Source: Arsukibacterium ikkense (GTDB lineage: Bacteria > Pseudomonadota > Gammaproteobacteria > Enterobacterales > Alteromonadaceae). From it: a stretch of 64,000 bases of DNA. Location: assembly GCF_000987775.1 (NCBI RefSeq), contig NZ_LAHO01000001.1, forward strand, positions 248,001 through 312,000, given 5' to 3'. The position numbers were made by a program, and so were the translations under genes. Each line of letters begins with the position of its first letter. Position 1 is the stretch's first letter. The notes below the pieces were generated by a model, which was not told where the DNA came from, did not search any database, and saw only the letters and a program-made list of their open reading frames with translations. Of this stretch, positions 48,014-57,568 are shown in pieces.

Positions 48014-49285
48014 ATGTCGTTTCAATCTTTAGGGCTGGCAGAGCCTATTTTACGGGTGCTAACCGAGCAGGGTTACACCGAGGCCACGCCGGTACAACAA
48101 CGCAGTATTCCGCTTATTCGCTCAGGTAAAGATGTGTTAGCCGGTGCCCAAACCGGCACTGGTAAAACCGCAGCCTTCACTTTACCACTGCTGCAGCACT
48201 TGCTCAATGCGCCTAAAGTTCTAAGCGCCGGTCAGGTAAGAGTATTAGTGCTTACTCCCACCCGCGAGCTGGCGCAGCAAGTGCACGACAGCGTACTGAC
48301 CTACAGCCGCCATGTTAATTGTCGCAGCGCGGTATTTTATGGCGGGGTGTCGATCCGGCCGCAATATGATGAAGCAGAGCAGGGGCTGGATATTCTGGTC
48401 GCCACGCCGGGCCGCCTAATTGACCACCTGCATCAGCAAACTGTCGATTTAAGCCAGCTGGAAGTACTGGTGCTGGACGAAGCGGACCGCATGCTGGATA
48501 TGGGCTTTGTGGTTGATATTAAACGTATTATGGCGAAATTGCCGCCAAAACGGCAAACCTTGCTGTTTTCAGCAACCTACTCCAACGACATTAAAAAACT
48601 GGCAGACGAGTTGTTAGATAACCCGGTGCTGGTTGAAGTGGCTGCGGCCAACGCCACGGCAGACCGGGTTACCCAGCAGGTGTATCTGGTGGATAAACAT
48701 CGCAAGCGCGAAATGCTGTCGCATTTAATCGGTGCCCGCAACTGGCCGCAGGTGCTGGTGTTTGTGCGTACTAAGCATGGTGCCGACCGCTTAGCCAAAC
48801 AGTTTCAGAAAGACGGTTTAAAAACGGCTGCCATTCATGGCGATAAAAGCCAGGGGGCCCGTACTAAAGCCTTGGCCGATTTTAAAGCCGGTTCGGTAAG
48901 GGTGTTGGTGGCTACCGATATCGCCGCCCGCGGCCTGGATATCAGCGAGCTACCCTATGTGGTGAACTACGATTTGCCGCAAATAGCCGAAGACTATGTG
49001 CACCGGATTGGCCGCACCGGCCGCGCCGGCATGAGTGGTATAGCTGTAACTCTGGTAACGCCGGAAGATTTAGGCGCCTTGCAGGATATTGAAAAGTTAA
49101 CCCAGCAAGTACTCAGCACTACAGTGCTACCCGGCTACGAGCACGACCCCAGTTATCAGGCACCAAACGAGGCTGTCGCCCGCACCCCAGGCCAACGGCC
49201 AGGGCGCAATGACGGCGCAGCTAAACGCCAGGCGCAGGGTAAGTTAAAAGCTAAATTGCGGGCGAAGGCGCTGGGTAAAGCATAA
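48014..49285 (+). CDS. rhlE: DEAD-box RNA helicase RhlE
   Basis: ATP-dependent RNA helicase implicated in ribosome assembly and RNA turnover. I use the ATG at 48014 (423 residues), with AGGA six bases upstream and the typical [21 protein letters not shown] start; the frame opens earlier with TTG at 47942. Motifs: Q motif [39 protein letters not shown], and [10 protein letters not shown]. The C terminus is basic and rich in Lys, Arg and Ala, as in RhlE. Confidence 0.93.
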   Translation: MSFQSLGLAEPILRVLTEQGYTEATPVQQRSIPLIRSGKDVLAGAQTGTGKTAAFTLPLLQHLLNAPKVLSAGQVRVLVLTPTRELAQQVHDSVLTYSRHVNCRSAVFYGGVSIRPQYDEAEQGLDILVATPGRLIDHLHQQTVDLSQLEVLVLDEADRMLDMGFVVDIKRIMAKLPPKRQTLLFSATYSNDIKKLADELLDNPVLVEVAAANATADRVTQQVYLVDKHRKREMLSHLIGARNWPQVLVFVRTKHGADRLAKQFQKDGLKTAAIHGDKSQGARTKALADFKAGSVRVLVATDIAARGLDISELPYVVNYDLPQIAEDYVHRIGRTGRAGMSGIAVTLVTPEDLGALQDIEKLTQQVLSTTVLPGYEHDPSYQAPNEAVARTPGQRPGRNDGAAKRQAQGKLKAKLRAKALGKA

Positions 49286-49395
49286 GCTGAAGCAGACCAG
49301 AGAGTCTGCTTTTTCAGTTGAGCAGCTGTCTCAGTGTGGATTTAATTTTATTATTGGTCTACACTGATAAATATTCGTTCAGGCACGAGGTTGTT

Positions 49396-49803
49396 ATGCA
49401 GACAGCACAGATAATACAGCCAGACAGGCAAAGCCAGCGGCAAGTCGCGGCCACAGGGCTGAAAGCGGTATTTGCTATTCTGGCTAAATGGCAGTGCTCG
49501 CCGGAGCAAATTCAGCGTATTTTACAAATCTCTAAAGCGGCCTACTACAAGTATCGCCACGATCCTTATTGCGCCAGCCTGACGCAAGACCAGATAGAAC
49601 GCATAAGTTATCTGTTGAACATCCACAGCAGCCTGCGGTTGCTATTTGACAACCCGCAAAACCTGTATGGTTTTATGGCGCTGCCAAACCATAACCCTTA
49701 CTTTAATGGTAAAAGCCCGCTGGATATTATCAGCAGTGGCCAGTTTGCCGCATTATATGAAACCTTTAAGCATATCGATGCGCTACGTGGTGGCATGTGG
49801 TAG
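49396..49803 (+). CDS. Xre/MbcA/ParS-type antitoxin
   Basis: Antitoxin of a type II toxin-antitoxin pair, 135 residues. The N-terminal half is a helix-turn-helix region (LAKWQCSPEQIQRILQISKAAYYKYRHDP) and the C-terminal half is the MbcA/ParS (DUF2384) toxin-binding domain (LLFDNPQNLYGFMALPNHNPYFNGKSPLDIISSGQFAALYETFKHIDALRGG). The ATG at 49396 has GAGG five bases upstream; the frame opens at 49318. It overlaps the toxin gene by seven bases. Antitoxins of this type repress their own operon. Confidence 0.9.
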   Translation: MQTAQIIQPDRQSQRQVAATGLKAVFAILAKWQCSPEQIQRILQISKAAYYKYRHDPYCASLTQDQIERISYLLNIHSSLRLLFDNPQNLYGFMALPNHNPYFNGKSPLDIISSGQFAALYETFKHIDALRGGMW

Positions 49804-50510
49804 CAGATGTAGAAACAACAGCGGATGACTTACCCCAAATTATGCTGCGGCGCCAGCAAAGCTATCGCCTGATAAATTCCAAGTTTCCACCGGTATCGGT
49901 ATTTGATGATGTGGCTGATGCCGATGAGTTTGACGCCTTATTTGCACTGCAGGCGTTAACCAACCCCAGGTTACAGGCCCAGGCCGGGAATTTAAGTTTG
50001 CTGCCCCGTACCGAGATCCCCTTTGGTATTGCCGGTTGCTCTTATGCGGTAGCGCCTTTTACCCATATCAACCCGGCAGGCAGCCGTTTTTCGGATGGCC
50101 GCTTTGGTGTGCTGTATCTGGCTGCTAACGTGCAAACCGCTATTTGCGAGGTGGCGTATCATCAGCACCGGTACTGGAGCCGGGTACCGGGGCTGTCGTA
50201 TGAACGTTTTGTATTTCGGGCGTTAAGCTGCGACTTTACTGAGATCAGCCTGACCGATCTAACCGGCTTACTGTCACAGCATGCCATTTACCATTCAGAC
50301 GACTATAGCGCTGCGCGCTTGCTGGGGATCCGCTTACGTGAGCAAGGCTGTGCCGGTGTGCAGTATGGCTCGGTGCGTAACAAGGGGGCACTGTGCTGGG
50401 GTTTGTTCAGCCCCAAATATGTGACGCAAATGCTGCAGAGCGGCCACTATGAGATGATCTGGCAAAACGGCAGGATCAGCGCCATAAACCAGATTGTTAG
50501 CTGCAGTTAG
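49797..50510 (+). CDS. RES-domain toxin (NAD+ phosphorylase family)
   Basis: A 237-residue toxin partner. The RES domain runs from about residue 75 to 225: the Arg of NPAGSRFSDGRFGVLYLAAN, the Glu of TAICEVAYHQHRYW and the late Ser of YGSVRNKGALCWGLF match the residues that name the family. Known members (MbcT, Xre-RES) break down NAD+, or ADP-ribosylate a target in the ParT case. The GTG start at 49797 overlaps the antitoxin end; an ATG at 49842 is a possible later start. Which reaction it performs is not decided by sequence. Confidence 0.9.
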   Translation: MVADVETTADDLPQIMLRRQQSYRLINSKFPPVSVFDDVADADEFDALFALQALTNPRLQAQAGNLSLLPRTEIPFGIAGCSYAVAPFTHINPAGSRFSDGRFGVLYLAANVQTAICEVAYHQHRYWSRVPGLSYERFVFRALSCDFTEISLTDLTGLLSQHAIYHSDDYSAARLLGIRLREQGCAGVQYGSVRNKGALCWGLFSPKYVTQMLQSGHYEMIWQNGRISAINQIVSCS

Positions 50511-50521
50511 TTAAGTATCCG

Positions 50522-50800
50522 TTAGCTGCGATACAGGGTTTTAATCAGGTGATAGCCAAACTGAGTTTTTACCGGGCCATGTACTTCTAACACTGCCAGT
50601 TTAAACACCACATCGTCAAAGGCTTTGACCATCTGGCCTTTGCGAAATTCGCCTAAATCACCGCCTTTTTTACCAGACGGGCACTGTGAGTGCTGTTTGG
50701 CCAGTTTGCCAAAGTCAGCACCTTTGGCCAGTTGCTGTTTTAGTTTTTCGGCTTCTTCCCGGGTTTTAACCAGGATATGTAACGCGCAGGCTTTGGACAT
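50522..50800 (-). CDS. ppiC: Parvulin-type peptidyl-prolyl isomerase PpiC
   Basis: Small cytoplasmic isomerase of proline peptide bonds. From the ATG at 50800 it has 92 residues, equal to E. coli PpiC; the frame extends upstream to 50881 but the extension is not protein-like. The Rotamase motif is complete: [45 protein letters not shown] and the end [12 protein letters not shown]. It lies 144 bases after aguA on the same strand, behind a structured region. Confidence 0.95.
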   Translation of the reverse strand: MSKACALHILVKTREEAEKLKQQLAKGADFGKLAKQHSQCPSGKKGGDLGEFRKGQMVKAFDDVVFKLAVLEVHGPVKTQFGYHLIKTLYRS

Positions 50801-50832
50801 TGGTACTCTCTCGATACTATGAAGCGAAGGTT

Positions 50833-50885
50833 GGAACCCCGTTCCGGTCGACACAGAGTGTCTGAGCGAGTGCGCAGACACTCGC
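50833..50885. repeat. Cluster of inverted repeats between aguA and ppiC
   Basis: Three repeats in 53 bases: GGAAC-CCC-GTTCC (50833-50845); GAGTGTCTG (50856-50864) with CAGACACTC (50875-50883); and GCGAGTG (50866-50872) with CACTCGC (50879-50885). The last two share bases 50879-50883, so they cannot form together. There is no T-run. They precede ppiC on the minus strand. Confidence 0.6.
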
Positions 50886-50944
50886 GAGTTGCTGTGGCGA
50901 GCCGGGGCGGGTGTTGCAACCGCAGCTACACCCTTACAGCAGAG

Positions 50945-52057
50945 TTAACCGGCCGGTTGCTGCTGGGTTATACAGTGAATATTGCCACCGCCCAGTAAAA
51001 TTTCCCGGCCCGGCACTTTCACTACCTGATGGTCCGGATACAGTCGTTGCAATATTTCAGCAGCAACCTCATCATTCGGATCGTCAAAGGTAGGCATAAT
51101 CAGGCCGCCATTGCATAAATAAAAATTGATGTAAGAGCCAGCCAGCCGGGCATTAGCCTCGCGCGGAATGGCCGTCAAAGTAGCATCTACTGTGGCGTAT
51201 TCTTCAGCGTTGGCAATAATTGGCTTGGGCAGCGGCAGCTTATGCACTTTAATTTTCCGGCCTTTGGCGTCGGTGCTGGCTTCTAAGTAATCCAGTGCCG
51301 CTTTGCTGCGCTCGTACTGCGGGTCGTTCTGATCATCAGTCCAGGCCAATACCACTTCGCCGGGTTTAACAAAGCAGGCCATGTTATCGACGTGGCCATC
51401 GGTTTCGTCGTTAAAAATACCGTCTTTTAACCACAATACTTTACTGATCCCCAGATATTCGGCCAGCTTGGCCTCAATTTGTGCGCGGCTTAAGTTGGGG
51501 TTGCGGTTGGCATTGAGTAAACACTCTTCCGTTGTTAATAACGTGCCTTCACCGTCCACATGGATGGCGCCGCCTTCCAGCACAAAGTCTTCAGTGCGGT
51601 AGCGTGGCAGCTGTTCAATACCCAGAATTTTACTGGCTACCTGATCATCAAAATGCCAGGGAAAATACAAACCACCATTCAGGCCGCCCCAGGCGTTAAA
51701 GGTCCAGTCGATACCGCGCACTTCTCCTTTACTGTTTGTCACAAACGTCGGGCCGGTATCACGGCACCAGGCGTCATTATTGGATATTTCCACTACCCGC
51801 ACCGGGTATAAGGCGCCGGCTTTACTAAGCTGCGCTTCAGCATTGGCATATTGCGCAGCTGAAACACCTACGGTTACCGGTTCAAAGCGGGCGATAGCGG
51901 CAATTACTGCACAAAAGGCCTGTTGTGCAGGCTTGGCGCCCAGCCGCCAGCTGTCGGTGCGCTCGGGCCATACCATCCAGGTTTGTTTATGCTCGGCCCA
52001 TTCGGGGGGCATAACAAAACCATCATGTTCAGGGGTAGTGGGTAGTAAGCGGCTCAC
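50945..52057 (-). CDS. aguA: Agmatine deiminase
   Basis: Hydrolyses agmatine to N-carbamoylputrescine and ammonia, the first step of the plant-like putrescine route. The 370-residue protein has the guanidino-modifying fold: [41 protein letters not shown], and the catalytic Cys in [14 protein letters not shown] near the end. The GTG start at 52057 overlaps the aguB stop (GTGA), so the two enzymes of the pathway are translated together. Confidence 0.96.
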   Translation of the reverse strand: MSRLLPTTPEHDGFVMPPEWAEHKQTWMVWPERTDSWRLGAKPAQQAFCAVIAAIARFEPVTVGVSAAQYANAEAQLSKAGALYPVRVVEISNNDAWCRDTGPTFVTNSKGEVRGIDWTFNAWGGLNGGLYFPWHFDDQVASKILGIEQLPRYRTEDFVLEGGAIHVDGEGTLLTTEECLLNANRNPNLSRAQIEAKLAEYLGISKVLWLKDGIFNDETDGHVDNMACFVKPGEVVLAWTDDQNDPQYERSKAALDYLEASTDAKGRKIKVHKLPLPKPIIANAEEYATVDATLTAIPREANARLAGSYINFYLCNGGLIMPTFDDPNDEVAAEILQRLYPDHQVVKVPGREILLGGGNIHCITQQQPAG

Positions 52058-52941
52058 TTGCTGTTCTCCGGGTTAACTTTACCGTCTTTGGTCAGGATGG
52101 TGTCGTAAATATCAATCCGGCGGTCACGGAATAAGCCCCAGGCCCGGCGATTAGCGGCGACGGCATCTAAATCAAAGGTATGCACCAGCACGGCTTCTTC
52201 GGTTTCATTGGCTTCCTGTACTTTGGCGCCACTGGCATCAGCGATAAACGAGCTGCCATAAAAGGTAATGTGGAAGTCGTCTTCGGTTTCGGTACCAATC
52301 CGGTTGGAGGCAATCAGTGGCATTAAATTCGCGGCGGCATGGCCCTGCTGGGTGCGTTGCCAGTGATCGCGTGAGTTAATCGTCGCATCATGCGGCTCGC
52401 TGCCAATGGCGGTAGGGTAAAACAGCAACTCAGCGCCCATTAATGCCATGCTGCGGGCACATTCCGGAAACCACTGGTCCCAGCAGATGCCTACGCCAAT
52501 TTTGGCATAACGGGTTTGCCATACTTTAAAGCCGGTATCACCCGGGGTGAAATAGTACTTTTCACTGTAACCCGGGCCATCCGGAATATGGCTTTTGCGG
52601 TAGGTGCCGAGGTTTTCACCGTCTGCATCGATAATCACCACACTGTTATACAGGCAGTTACCGGCGCGCTCATAAATGCTGATTGGGAGCACCACATTCA
52701 GCTCTTTGGCAATTTTAGTGAAATGCTGCACTGCCGGGTTTTCTGCTACTGTGGTGGCAAACTCGAGGTAAGCAGGCTTTTGCTTCTGACAAAAGTAGTT
52801 ACGTTCAAACAGTTCCTGCAGCAGAATAATCTGGGCGCCTTTGGCGGCGGCATCACGCACCAGCTTTTCGCCACGGGCGATGTTTTCTTCTACATTCCAG
52901 CCGCCCACCATTTGAGTCGCAGCAACGGTTACATTACGCAT
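52054..52941 (-). CDS. aguB: N-carbamoylputrescine amidase
   Basis: Nitrilase-superfamily enzyme turning N-carbamoylputrescine into putrescine, CO2 and ammonia. The 295 residues hold the Glu-Lys-Cys triad: Glu in [13 protein letters not shown], Lys in [18 protein letters not shown] and Cys in [15 protein letters not shown]. It is the first gene of aguBA and divergent from ubiF. No speA arginine decarboxylase is in the window. Confidence 0.96.
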   Translation of the reverse strand: MRNVTVAATQMVGGWNVEENIARGEKLVRDAAAKGAQIILLQELFERNYFCQKQKPAYLEFATTVAENPAVQHFTKIAKELNVVLPISIYERAGNCLYNSVVIIDADGENLGTYRKSHIPDGPGYSEKYYFTPGDTGFKVWQTRYAKIGVGICWDQWFPECARSMALMGAELLFYPTAIGSEPHDATINSRDHWQRTQQGHAAANLMPLIASNRIGTETEDDFHITFYGSSFIADASGAKVQEANETEEAVLVHTFDLDAVAANRRAWGLFRDRRIDIYDTILTKDGKVNPENSK

Positions 52942-53104
52942 CAGATATCTCCAGCAGAGGATTCAAACCAACAGGCTAGCACTCCTTAGAATACTTGCCA
53001 AACAGGGCGCGCAAAATGCCGGATTTTTATGCTGTCGTCAACGATTTTCGCTTTTTTATGAGGCTGGCGTACAATAGTGCCACGCGGGAGAATAGAGGCC
53101 AGAA

Positions 53105-54307
53105 ATGACAAACGAAACGTTGGCAAATAATACCGCTGAGCTACTAACTGTCGATGTGACTGTAGTGGGCGGCGGCATGGTGGGTGCTGCTATTGCGCTG
53201 GCATTAAGCCAGGCAGGTTTGCGGGTAGCACTGGTTGAAAAGCAAGCTCCGGCGCAATTTGACCCCGGCAGTGCGCCGGATTTACGGGTGTCGTCGATTA
53301 ACCTGGCCAGTGAAGCCTGGCTAACGGCATTGGGGGCCTGGCAACCATTACAACAGATGCGGCTTTGCCCGTATCAGTATTTGCAGGCGTTCGAGCAGCC
53401 GCAAAGTGTGGTGACGTTTGATGCGGCAACAATTAAGCGCAGCCATCTGGGCCATATTGTCGAGAACAATTTACTGCAGCTGGCGTTGTGGCAGCAATTG
53501 CCGGCTGAGCTGACACGGTTTTGTCCGGATTCAGTGGTAAAGCTAAGCCAAACGTCCGACAGCGCCATATTAACGCTGGATAGCGGCGCGCAGCTGCATA
53601 GCAAATTAGTGATAGCGGCTGACGGTGGCAATTCACAGCTGCGCCAGTTAGCCGGTATTGGCACTAACGGCTGGCAGTATCAGCAAGCTTGTCTGGTGGC
53701 ATTAGTAAACACGCCGTACCCGCAACAAGATGTTACCTGGCAGCAATTCACCCCAACAGGCCCCAAAGCCTTTTTACCTTTGCCTGGCCCGCAGGGCAGT
53801 ATTGTCTGGTATGAAGACGCAGCCCGGGTAAAACAGCTAGCCGCGTTAAGCCCGCAGCAACTTACTCAAGAGTTGCTAAAAGCATTTCCCGCGCAACTCG
53901 GTAAAGTAGAGGTAGAGAGTAGCAGCTGGTTTCCGCTGGCGCGAATGGATGCCAACAGCTATTACGCTGGCAGGGTGGTACTGGCAGGCGATGCTGCCCA
54001 TACCATTAACCCGTTAGCGGGGCAGGGGGTAAACCTTGGCTTTGCCGATGCAAAGCTGCTGACTGAACTGATTATCAGCGCCCACCAGCAACAGCAGGAT
54101 CCAGGCAGTGCTGCATTGCTAAGCCGCTATCAGCGCAAACGTAAACCAGCTAATTTATTGATGATGAGCACGATGGATGGCTTTTATCAGCTGTTTGGCA
54201 ATGATATCGCCCCGCTGCGCAGCCTGCGCCAGCTGGCCCTGACAGTTGCGTCGCGCAGTAGCATGCTGAAAGCGCTAGTTGCCCGCTATGCAGTTGGTAG
54301 CGAATAA
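53105..54307 (+). CDS. ubiF: Ubiquinone biosynthesis hydroxylase UbiF
   Basis: Class A flavin monooxygenase of ubiquinone synthesis, adding the last ring hydroxyl (C6 position, UbiF/Coq7 step). The 400-residue protein resembles E. coli UbiF along its length: VTVVGGGMVGAAIALAL (FAD dinucleotide motif), GHIVENNLLQLALWQ, ADGGNSQLRQLAGIGTNGWQYQQ, and the second FAD motif AGDAAHTINPLAGQGVNLGF. Paralogues UbiH and UbiI look similar; the adjoining Gln/Leu/Met tRNA cluster, also beside ubiF in E. coli, supports UbiF. TACAAT at 53070-53075 may be its -10. Confidence 0.88.
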   Translation: MTNETLANNTAELLTVDVTVVGGGMVGAAIALALSQAGLRVALVEKQAPAQFDPGSAPDLRVSSINLASEAWLTALGAWQPLQQMRLCPYQYLQAFEQPQSVVTFDAATIKRSHLGHIVENNLLQLALWQQLPAELTRFCPDSVVKLSQTSDSAILTLDSGAQLHSKLVIAADGGNSQLRQLAGIGTNGWQYQQACLVALVNTPYPQQDVTWQQFTPTGPKAFLPLPGPQGSIVWYEDAARVKQLAALSPQQLTQELLKAFPAQLGKVEVESSSWFPLARMDANSYYAGRVVLAGDAAHTINPLAGQGVNLGFADAKLLTELIISAHQQQQDPGSAALLSRYQRKRKPANLLMMSTMDGFYQLFGNDIAPLRSLRQLALTVASRSSMLKALVARYAVGSE

Positions 54308-54310
54308 AGC

Positions 54311-54338
54311 AAAAACCCAGCCGAGGCTGGGTCTTTTA
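54311..54338. terminator. Terminator between ubiF and the tRNA cluster
   Basis: ACCCAGC (54315-54321), loop CGAG, GCTGGGT (54326-54332), with AAAAA on one side and CTTTT on the other: a bidirectional terminator serving ubiF and the opposite tRNA operon. Confidence 0.85.
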
Positions 54339-54342
54339 AAGA

Positions 54343-54417
54343 TGGCAGGGGCGCCAGGATTCGAACCTGGGCGTGGCGGGATCAAAACCCGCTGCCTTAC
54401 CGCTTGGCTACGCCCCT
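54343..54417 (-). tRNA. tRNA-Gln (TTG), copy 1
   Basis: A 75-base tRNA on the minus strand: acceptor AGGGGCG with CGCCCCT, anticodon TTG, T loop GGTTCGAATCC, encoded CCA. Last gene of the four-tRNA operon. Confidence 0.95.
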
Positions 54418-54477
54418 AAAAGGTAAATTGCAGTTCAGTTAAACACAGGTGAGATATAATCAACTACCGTGAGTTAA

Positions 54478-54552
54478 TGGCAGGGGCGCCAGGATTTGAA
54501 CCTGGGCATGGCGGGATCAAAACCCGCTGCCTTACCGCTTGGCTACGCCCCT
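54478..54552 (-). tRNA. tRNA-Gln (TTG), copy 2
   Basis: Nearly the same as the other Gln copy, with differences in the T arm and variable region (GGTTCAAATCC in the T loop). Anticodon TTG, CCA encoded. A 60-base spacer separates the copies. Confidence 0.95.
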
Positions 54553-54578
54553 GCAGAAACTGCTGCACTTGCTAAGTA

Positions 54579-54663
54579 TGGTGCGGAAAGAGAGACTCGA
54601 ACTCTCACGCCTCGCGGCGCTGGAACCTAAATCCAGTGCGTCTACCAATTCCGCCATTCCCGC
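54579..54663 (-). tRNA. tRNA-Leu (TAG)
   Basis: An 85-base class II tRNA with long variable arm: acceptor GCGGGAA with TTTCCGC, anticodon TAG, T loop GTTCGAGTC, CCA encoded. It reads CUA and other CUN leucine codons. Confidence 0.95.
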
Positions 54664-54681
54664 ATACACAGGCAAGTTAAG

Positions 54682-54758
54682 TGGTGGCTACAGCGGGAAT
54701 CGAACCTGCGACCCCAGCATTATGAGTGCTGTGCTCTAACCAGCTGAGCTATGTAGCC
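54682..54758 (-). tRNA. Elongator tRNA-Met (CAT)
   Basis: A 77-base tRNA: acceptor GGCTACA with TGTAGCC, D arm GCTCAGCTGGTTAGAGC, anticodon CAT, CCA encoded. It closely resembles E. coli metT/metU rather than the initiator or the tRNA-Ile with a CAT anticodon. First gene of the operon. Confidence 0.93.
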
Positions 54759-54788
54759 ACGCTAACTTGTCCTAAGCAAGTGGCGCGT

Positions 54789-54817
54789 ATTATGCTGATC
54801 TGACATATTAGCGTCAA
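54789..54817 (-). promoter_or_regulatory. Promoter of the Met-Leu-Gln-Gln tRNA operon
   Basis: On the minus strand TTGACG (54812-54817) and CATAAT (54789-54794) are exactly 17 bases apart, with GCGCC just after the -10, a GC-rich discriminator typical of growth-rate-controlled stable RNA promoters. It lies about 30 bases before tRNA-Met. Confidence 0.8.
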
Positions 54818-54887
54818 CCGTTTTTTTGCGATTAGTGGCGACTAAGGGCGTGTTTGCTGGTTTTATACGCAATAGTACGACAGTTAT

Positions 54888-54918
54888 AAAAAAGCCGCTG
54901 CAATAGCAGCGGCTTTTT
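54888..54918. terminator. Terminator after ychF
   Basis: AAAAAGCCGCTGC (54889-54901), loop AATA, GCAGCGGCTTTTT (54906-54918): a perfect 13-pair stem with T-runs on both strands. It ends the minus-strand rplY-pth-ychF unit, 17 bases past the ychF stop. Confidence 0.9.
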
Positions 54919-54934
54919 CAACAACAAAATAAGG

Positions 54935-56026
54935 TTACACGTTAAAACGAAAATGCATTACATCGCCATCTTTTACGATATAGTCTTTACCTTCCAGGCG
55001 CCATTTACCGGCTTCTTTAGCGCCGGCTTCGCCTTTAAAGTTAACAAAATCATCGTAGCCAACTACTTCCGCGCGAATAAAGCCTTTTTCAAAGTCGGTA
55101 TGAATAACGCCTGCCGCTTGCGGTGCCGTAGCGCCAATAGCGACTGTCCAGGCCCGTACTTCTTTAACACCGGCAGTAAAATAGGTGTGGAGGCTTAACA
55201 GCGAATACCCGCCACGAATAACCCGGTTTAAGCCTGGCTCTTCCAGACCCATGTCGGCCATAAATTCGGCTCTCTCATCGTCTTCCAGCTCAGCTATTTC
55301 TGACTCAATAGCCGCACAAACGGGCACGACGATAGCGCCTTCTTTATCAGCAATGGCCTGCACGATATCTAAGTACGGATTATTTTCAAAGCCGTCGTCC
55401 ATCACGTTAGCAATGTACATCGTGGGCTTGATAGTTAAGAAGTTCATATAGGCAATCAGGGCTTTCTCGTCCTTGTCGAGCTCCAGCTGACGCAGGGTAT
55501 TACCTTGCTCTAAATGGGCTTTTACTTTTTCCAGCACCAGCATTTCCGCTTTGGCGTCTTTATCGCCGCCTTTGGCTTTTTTACTTACCCGGAAGATGGC
55601 GCGTTCAGCGCTGTCCATATCAGATAACACCAGCTCCATATTAATGGTGTCAATGTCATCGGCTGGGTCTATTTTGCCAGCAACGTGAATGATGTTTTCA
55701 TCATCAAAGCAGCGTACCACGTGGCCAATGGCATCGGTTTCGCGAATATTGGCCAGAAACTTATTACCCAGGCCTTCACCACGCGAGGCGCCTTTTACCA
55801 GGCCGGCAATATCCACGAATTCCATGGTGGTAGGAAGCACCCGTTGTGGTTTGACAATCTCTGCCAGTTTATCCAGCCGTAAATCAGGTACTGGCACGAC
55901 ACCGGTGTTGGGCTCTATGGTACAAAACGGGAAGTTAGCCGCTTCAATGCCTGCCTTGGTTAACGCATTAAACAAGGTAGACTTACCGACGTTAGGCAGG
56001 CCGACAATACCACATTTGAAACCCAT
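54935..56026 (-). CDS. ychF: Ribosome-associated P-loop ATPase YchF (OLA1 family)
   Basis: Obg-like ATPase binding ribosomes, linked to redox and stress responses. The 363 residues start [26 protein letters not shown] (P-loop), then [15 protein letters not shown] and [26 protein letters not shown] (switch regions). NVMD in place of the usual NKxD base-recognition motif agrees with ATP rather than GTP use. The C-terminal TGS domain contains [13 protein letters not shown]. It follows pth, a gene order common in bacteria. Confidence 0.97.
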   Translation of the reverse strand: MGFKCGIVGLPNVGKSTLFNALTKAGIEAANFPFCTIEPNTGVVPVPDLRLDKLAEIVKPQRVLPTTMEFVDIAGLVKGASRGEGLGNKFLANIRETDAIGHVVRCFDDENIIHVAGKIDPADDIDTINMELVLSDMDSAERAIFRVSKKAKGGDKDAKAEMLVLEKVKAHLEQGNTLRQLELDKDEKALIAYMNFLTIKPTMYIANVMDDGFENNPYLDIVQAIADKEGAIVVPVCAAIESEIAELEDDERAEFMADMGLEEPGLNRVIRGGYSLLSLHTYFTAGVKEVRAWTVAIGATAPQAAGVIHTDFEKGFIRAEVVGYDDFVNFKGEAGAKEAGKWRLEGKDYIVKDGDVMHFRFNV

Positions 56027-56063
56027 AATAATTTTCCTTTACGCTGTGTTGCTGGCCAAAAGG

Positions 56064-56666
56064 CTAGCTGGCTTTAAAACTGTGTAAGCGGTGCTGGGCT
56101 TTAATTAAGCCATCACGCGCCAAAATAGCAAAGCAACTGACGGCTTCATCAATACAGGCGTCAATTAATTTTTGTTCGCTGGCCGGGGCTTTACCCAGCA
56201 CAAAACCGGTTACCTGATCTTTATGGCCCGGGTGACCAATGCCTAAGCGTAACCGGTAAAAATTCGGATTGTTACTCAGCCGCGCCATAATATCACGTAA
56301 GCCGTTATGGCCGGCATGGCCGCCACCGAGCTTAAACTTAGCAATACCTGGATCAAGCGCCAGCTCATCATGCGCTACCAGAATTTGCTCTGGTGCCAGT
56401 TTATAAAACTGTGCCATGGCTAACACGGCTTTGCCGCTAAGATTCATAAAAGTATTGGGAATAAGTAATTTGAACTCTTGTCCGGCTAAGATGAATTTGC
56501 CGGTCAGGCCAAAGAATTTGGCGTCATGCTTCAGGTTAACCTGATATTGCCGGGCCAGTTGCCCGACAAACCAGGCCCCGGCATTGTGCCGGGTATGCTG
56601 GTATTCGGGGCCTGGATTTCCCAGACCCACGATTAACTGAACTGTGGCAGGTAATGCGTCAGACAT
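56064..56666 (-). CDS. pth: Peptidyl-tRNA hydrolase
   Basis: Recycles peptidyl-tRNA that drops off ribosomes. The 200 residues have [22 protein letters not shown] with the catalytic His of [44 protein letters not shown] and RLGIGHPG. The ATG shares one base with the rplY stop (TAATG), linking peptidyl-tRNA recycling to the ribosomal gene. Confidence 0.97.
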   Translation of the reverse strand: MSDALPATVQLIVGLGNPGPEYQHTRHNAGAWFVGQLARQYQVNLKHDAKFFGLTGKFILAGQEFKLLIPNTFMNLSGKAVLAMAQFYKLAPEQILVAHDELALDPGIAKFKLGGGHAGHNGLRDIMARLSNNPNFYRLRLGIGHPGHKDQVTGFVLGKAPASEQKLIDACIDEAVSCFAILARDGLIKAQHRLHSFKAS

Positions 56667-57283
56667 TACTCAGCAGTTTCAGCGTCTTCTTCTGTATCAA
56701 CGGCTTTACCTGCTGGTTTGTTAACCGATACCACTGGCAAGTCATGGCCTTCACCTTTGGTTAACTGGACAAAGGTCACACCTTTAGGTGCTTTAATGTC
56801 AGTCAGGTGCAGGGTTGTACCTACTTCAACATTAGCAAGGTCTACTTCGATAAACTCTGGTAAGTTTTTTGGTAAAACACTGATTTCAATTTCGTTCAGA
56901 GCATGGATGACCACGCCGCCTTTTTTGATAGGCATTTCTTCGTTTAAGAAGTGAACCGGAACGATGGTAGTCAGCTCGTGGCCAGCTTCAACGCGTTGGA
57001 AGTCAACGTGCATGATCTTTGGCTTGTACGGGTGACGTTGCATATCTTTAACGATAGCCTGGATTTTCTCTTTACCAACAGTAATTGTCAGGATGTGAGA
57101 GTAAAACGCTTCAAAGCTTTGTGCTTTTAACAGCTTAGAGTGCTCTAAAGTAATAGATAAAGCATCTTTGTGACCGCCATAAATGATAGCTGGTACTTTG
57201 TCTTCGTGACGCAGGCGGCGGCTCGCACCTTTCCCCAGGTCAGTACGGACTTCTGCAGTTAACGTGAAAATTGCATCAGACAT
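56666..57283 (-). CDS. rplY: 50S ribosomal protein L25 (long TL5/CTC form)
   Basis: Binds 5S rRNA. The ATG at 57283 (205 residues) has TTGGAG six bases upstream; the frame extends to 57388 but that part does not look like L25. The N-terminal L25 domain ([32 protein letters not shown]) is followed by the C-terminal TL5 beta domain ([19 protein letters not shown]) and an acidic tail. E. coli L25 has only the first domain; the long form is common in other groups. Confidence 0.96.
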   Translation of the reverse strand: MSDAIFTLTAEVRTDLGKGASRRLRHEDKVPAIIYGGHKDALSITLEHSKLLKAQSFEAFYSHILTITVGKEKIQAIVKDMQRHPYKPKIMHVDFQRVEAGHELTTIVPVHFLNEEMPIKKGGVVIHALNEIEISVLPKNLPEFIEVDLANVEVGTTLHLTDIKAPKGVTFVQLTKGEGHDLPVVSVNKPAGKAVDTEEDAETAE

Positions 57284-57568
57284 GATGTACTCCAATAAAG
57301 TGATTTTTGTTGCGGCTTGCGACCAGCCCCAACCTGATTGCCCCTTCAAAAGGCGCGACATATTACCACCAGCACCCGATAGCTGCAAATGCTAAATCGG
57401 TGGCTCTGCTGCTGGCACAGTTCACTCTATTTGCTATTTATCAATTACGACTATACTAAGTTGGTGACCTGTACAAAAAACATACTGCTCATTTGCGGTT
57501 GGAACTATCAGGTCAGTTGTCATTTACTAATTGTCAGTTACTCATTTCAGCCCTGTTGGAGGCGCTTT

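Noticed and set aside
54539..54739. 66-codon ORF over the tRNA cluster
   Set aside because: It runs through tRNA-Leu and tRNA-Met on the opposite strand and is a frame artefact.
57389..57568. 60-residue upstream extension of the unknown membrane protein
   Set aside because: Cys/Trp-rich, begins in the rplY leader, and TTGGAGG marks the start at 57569.
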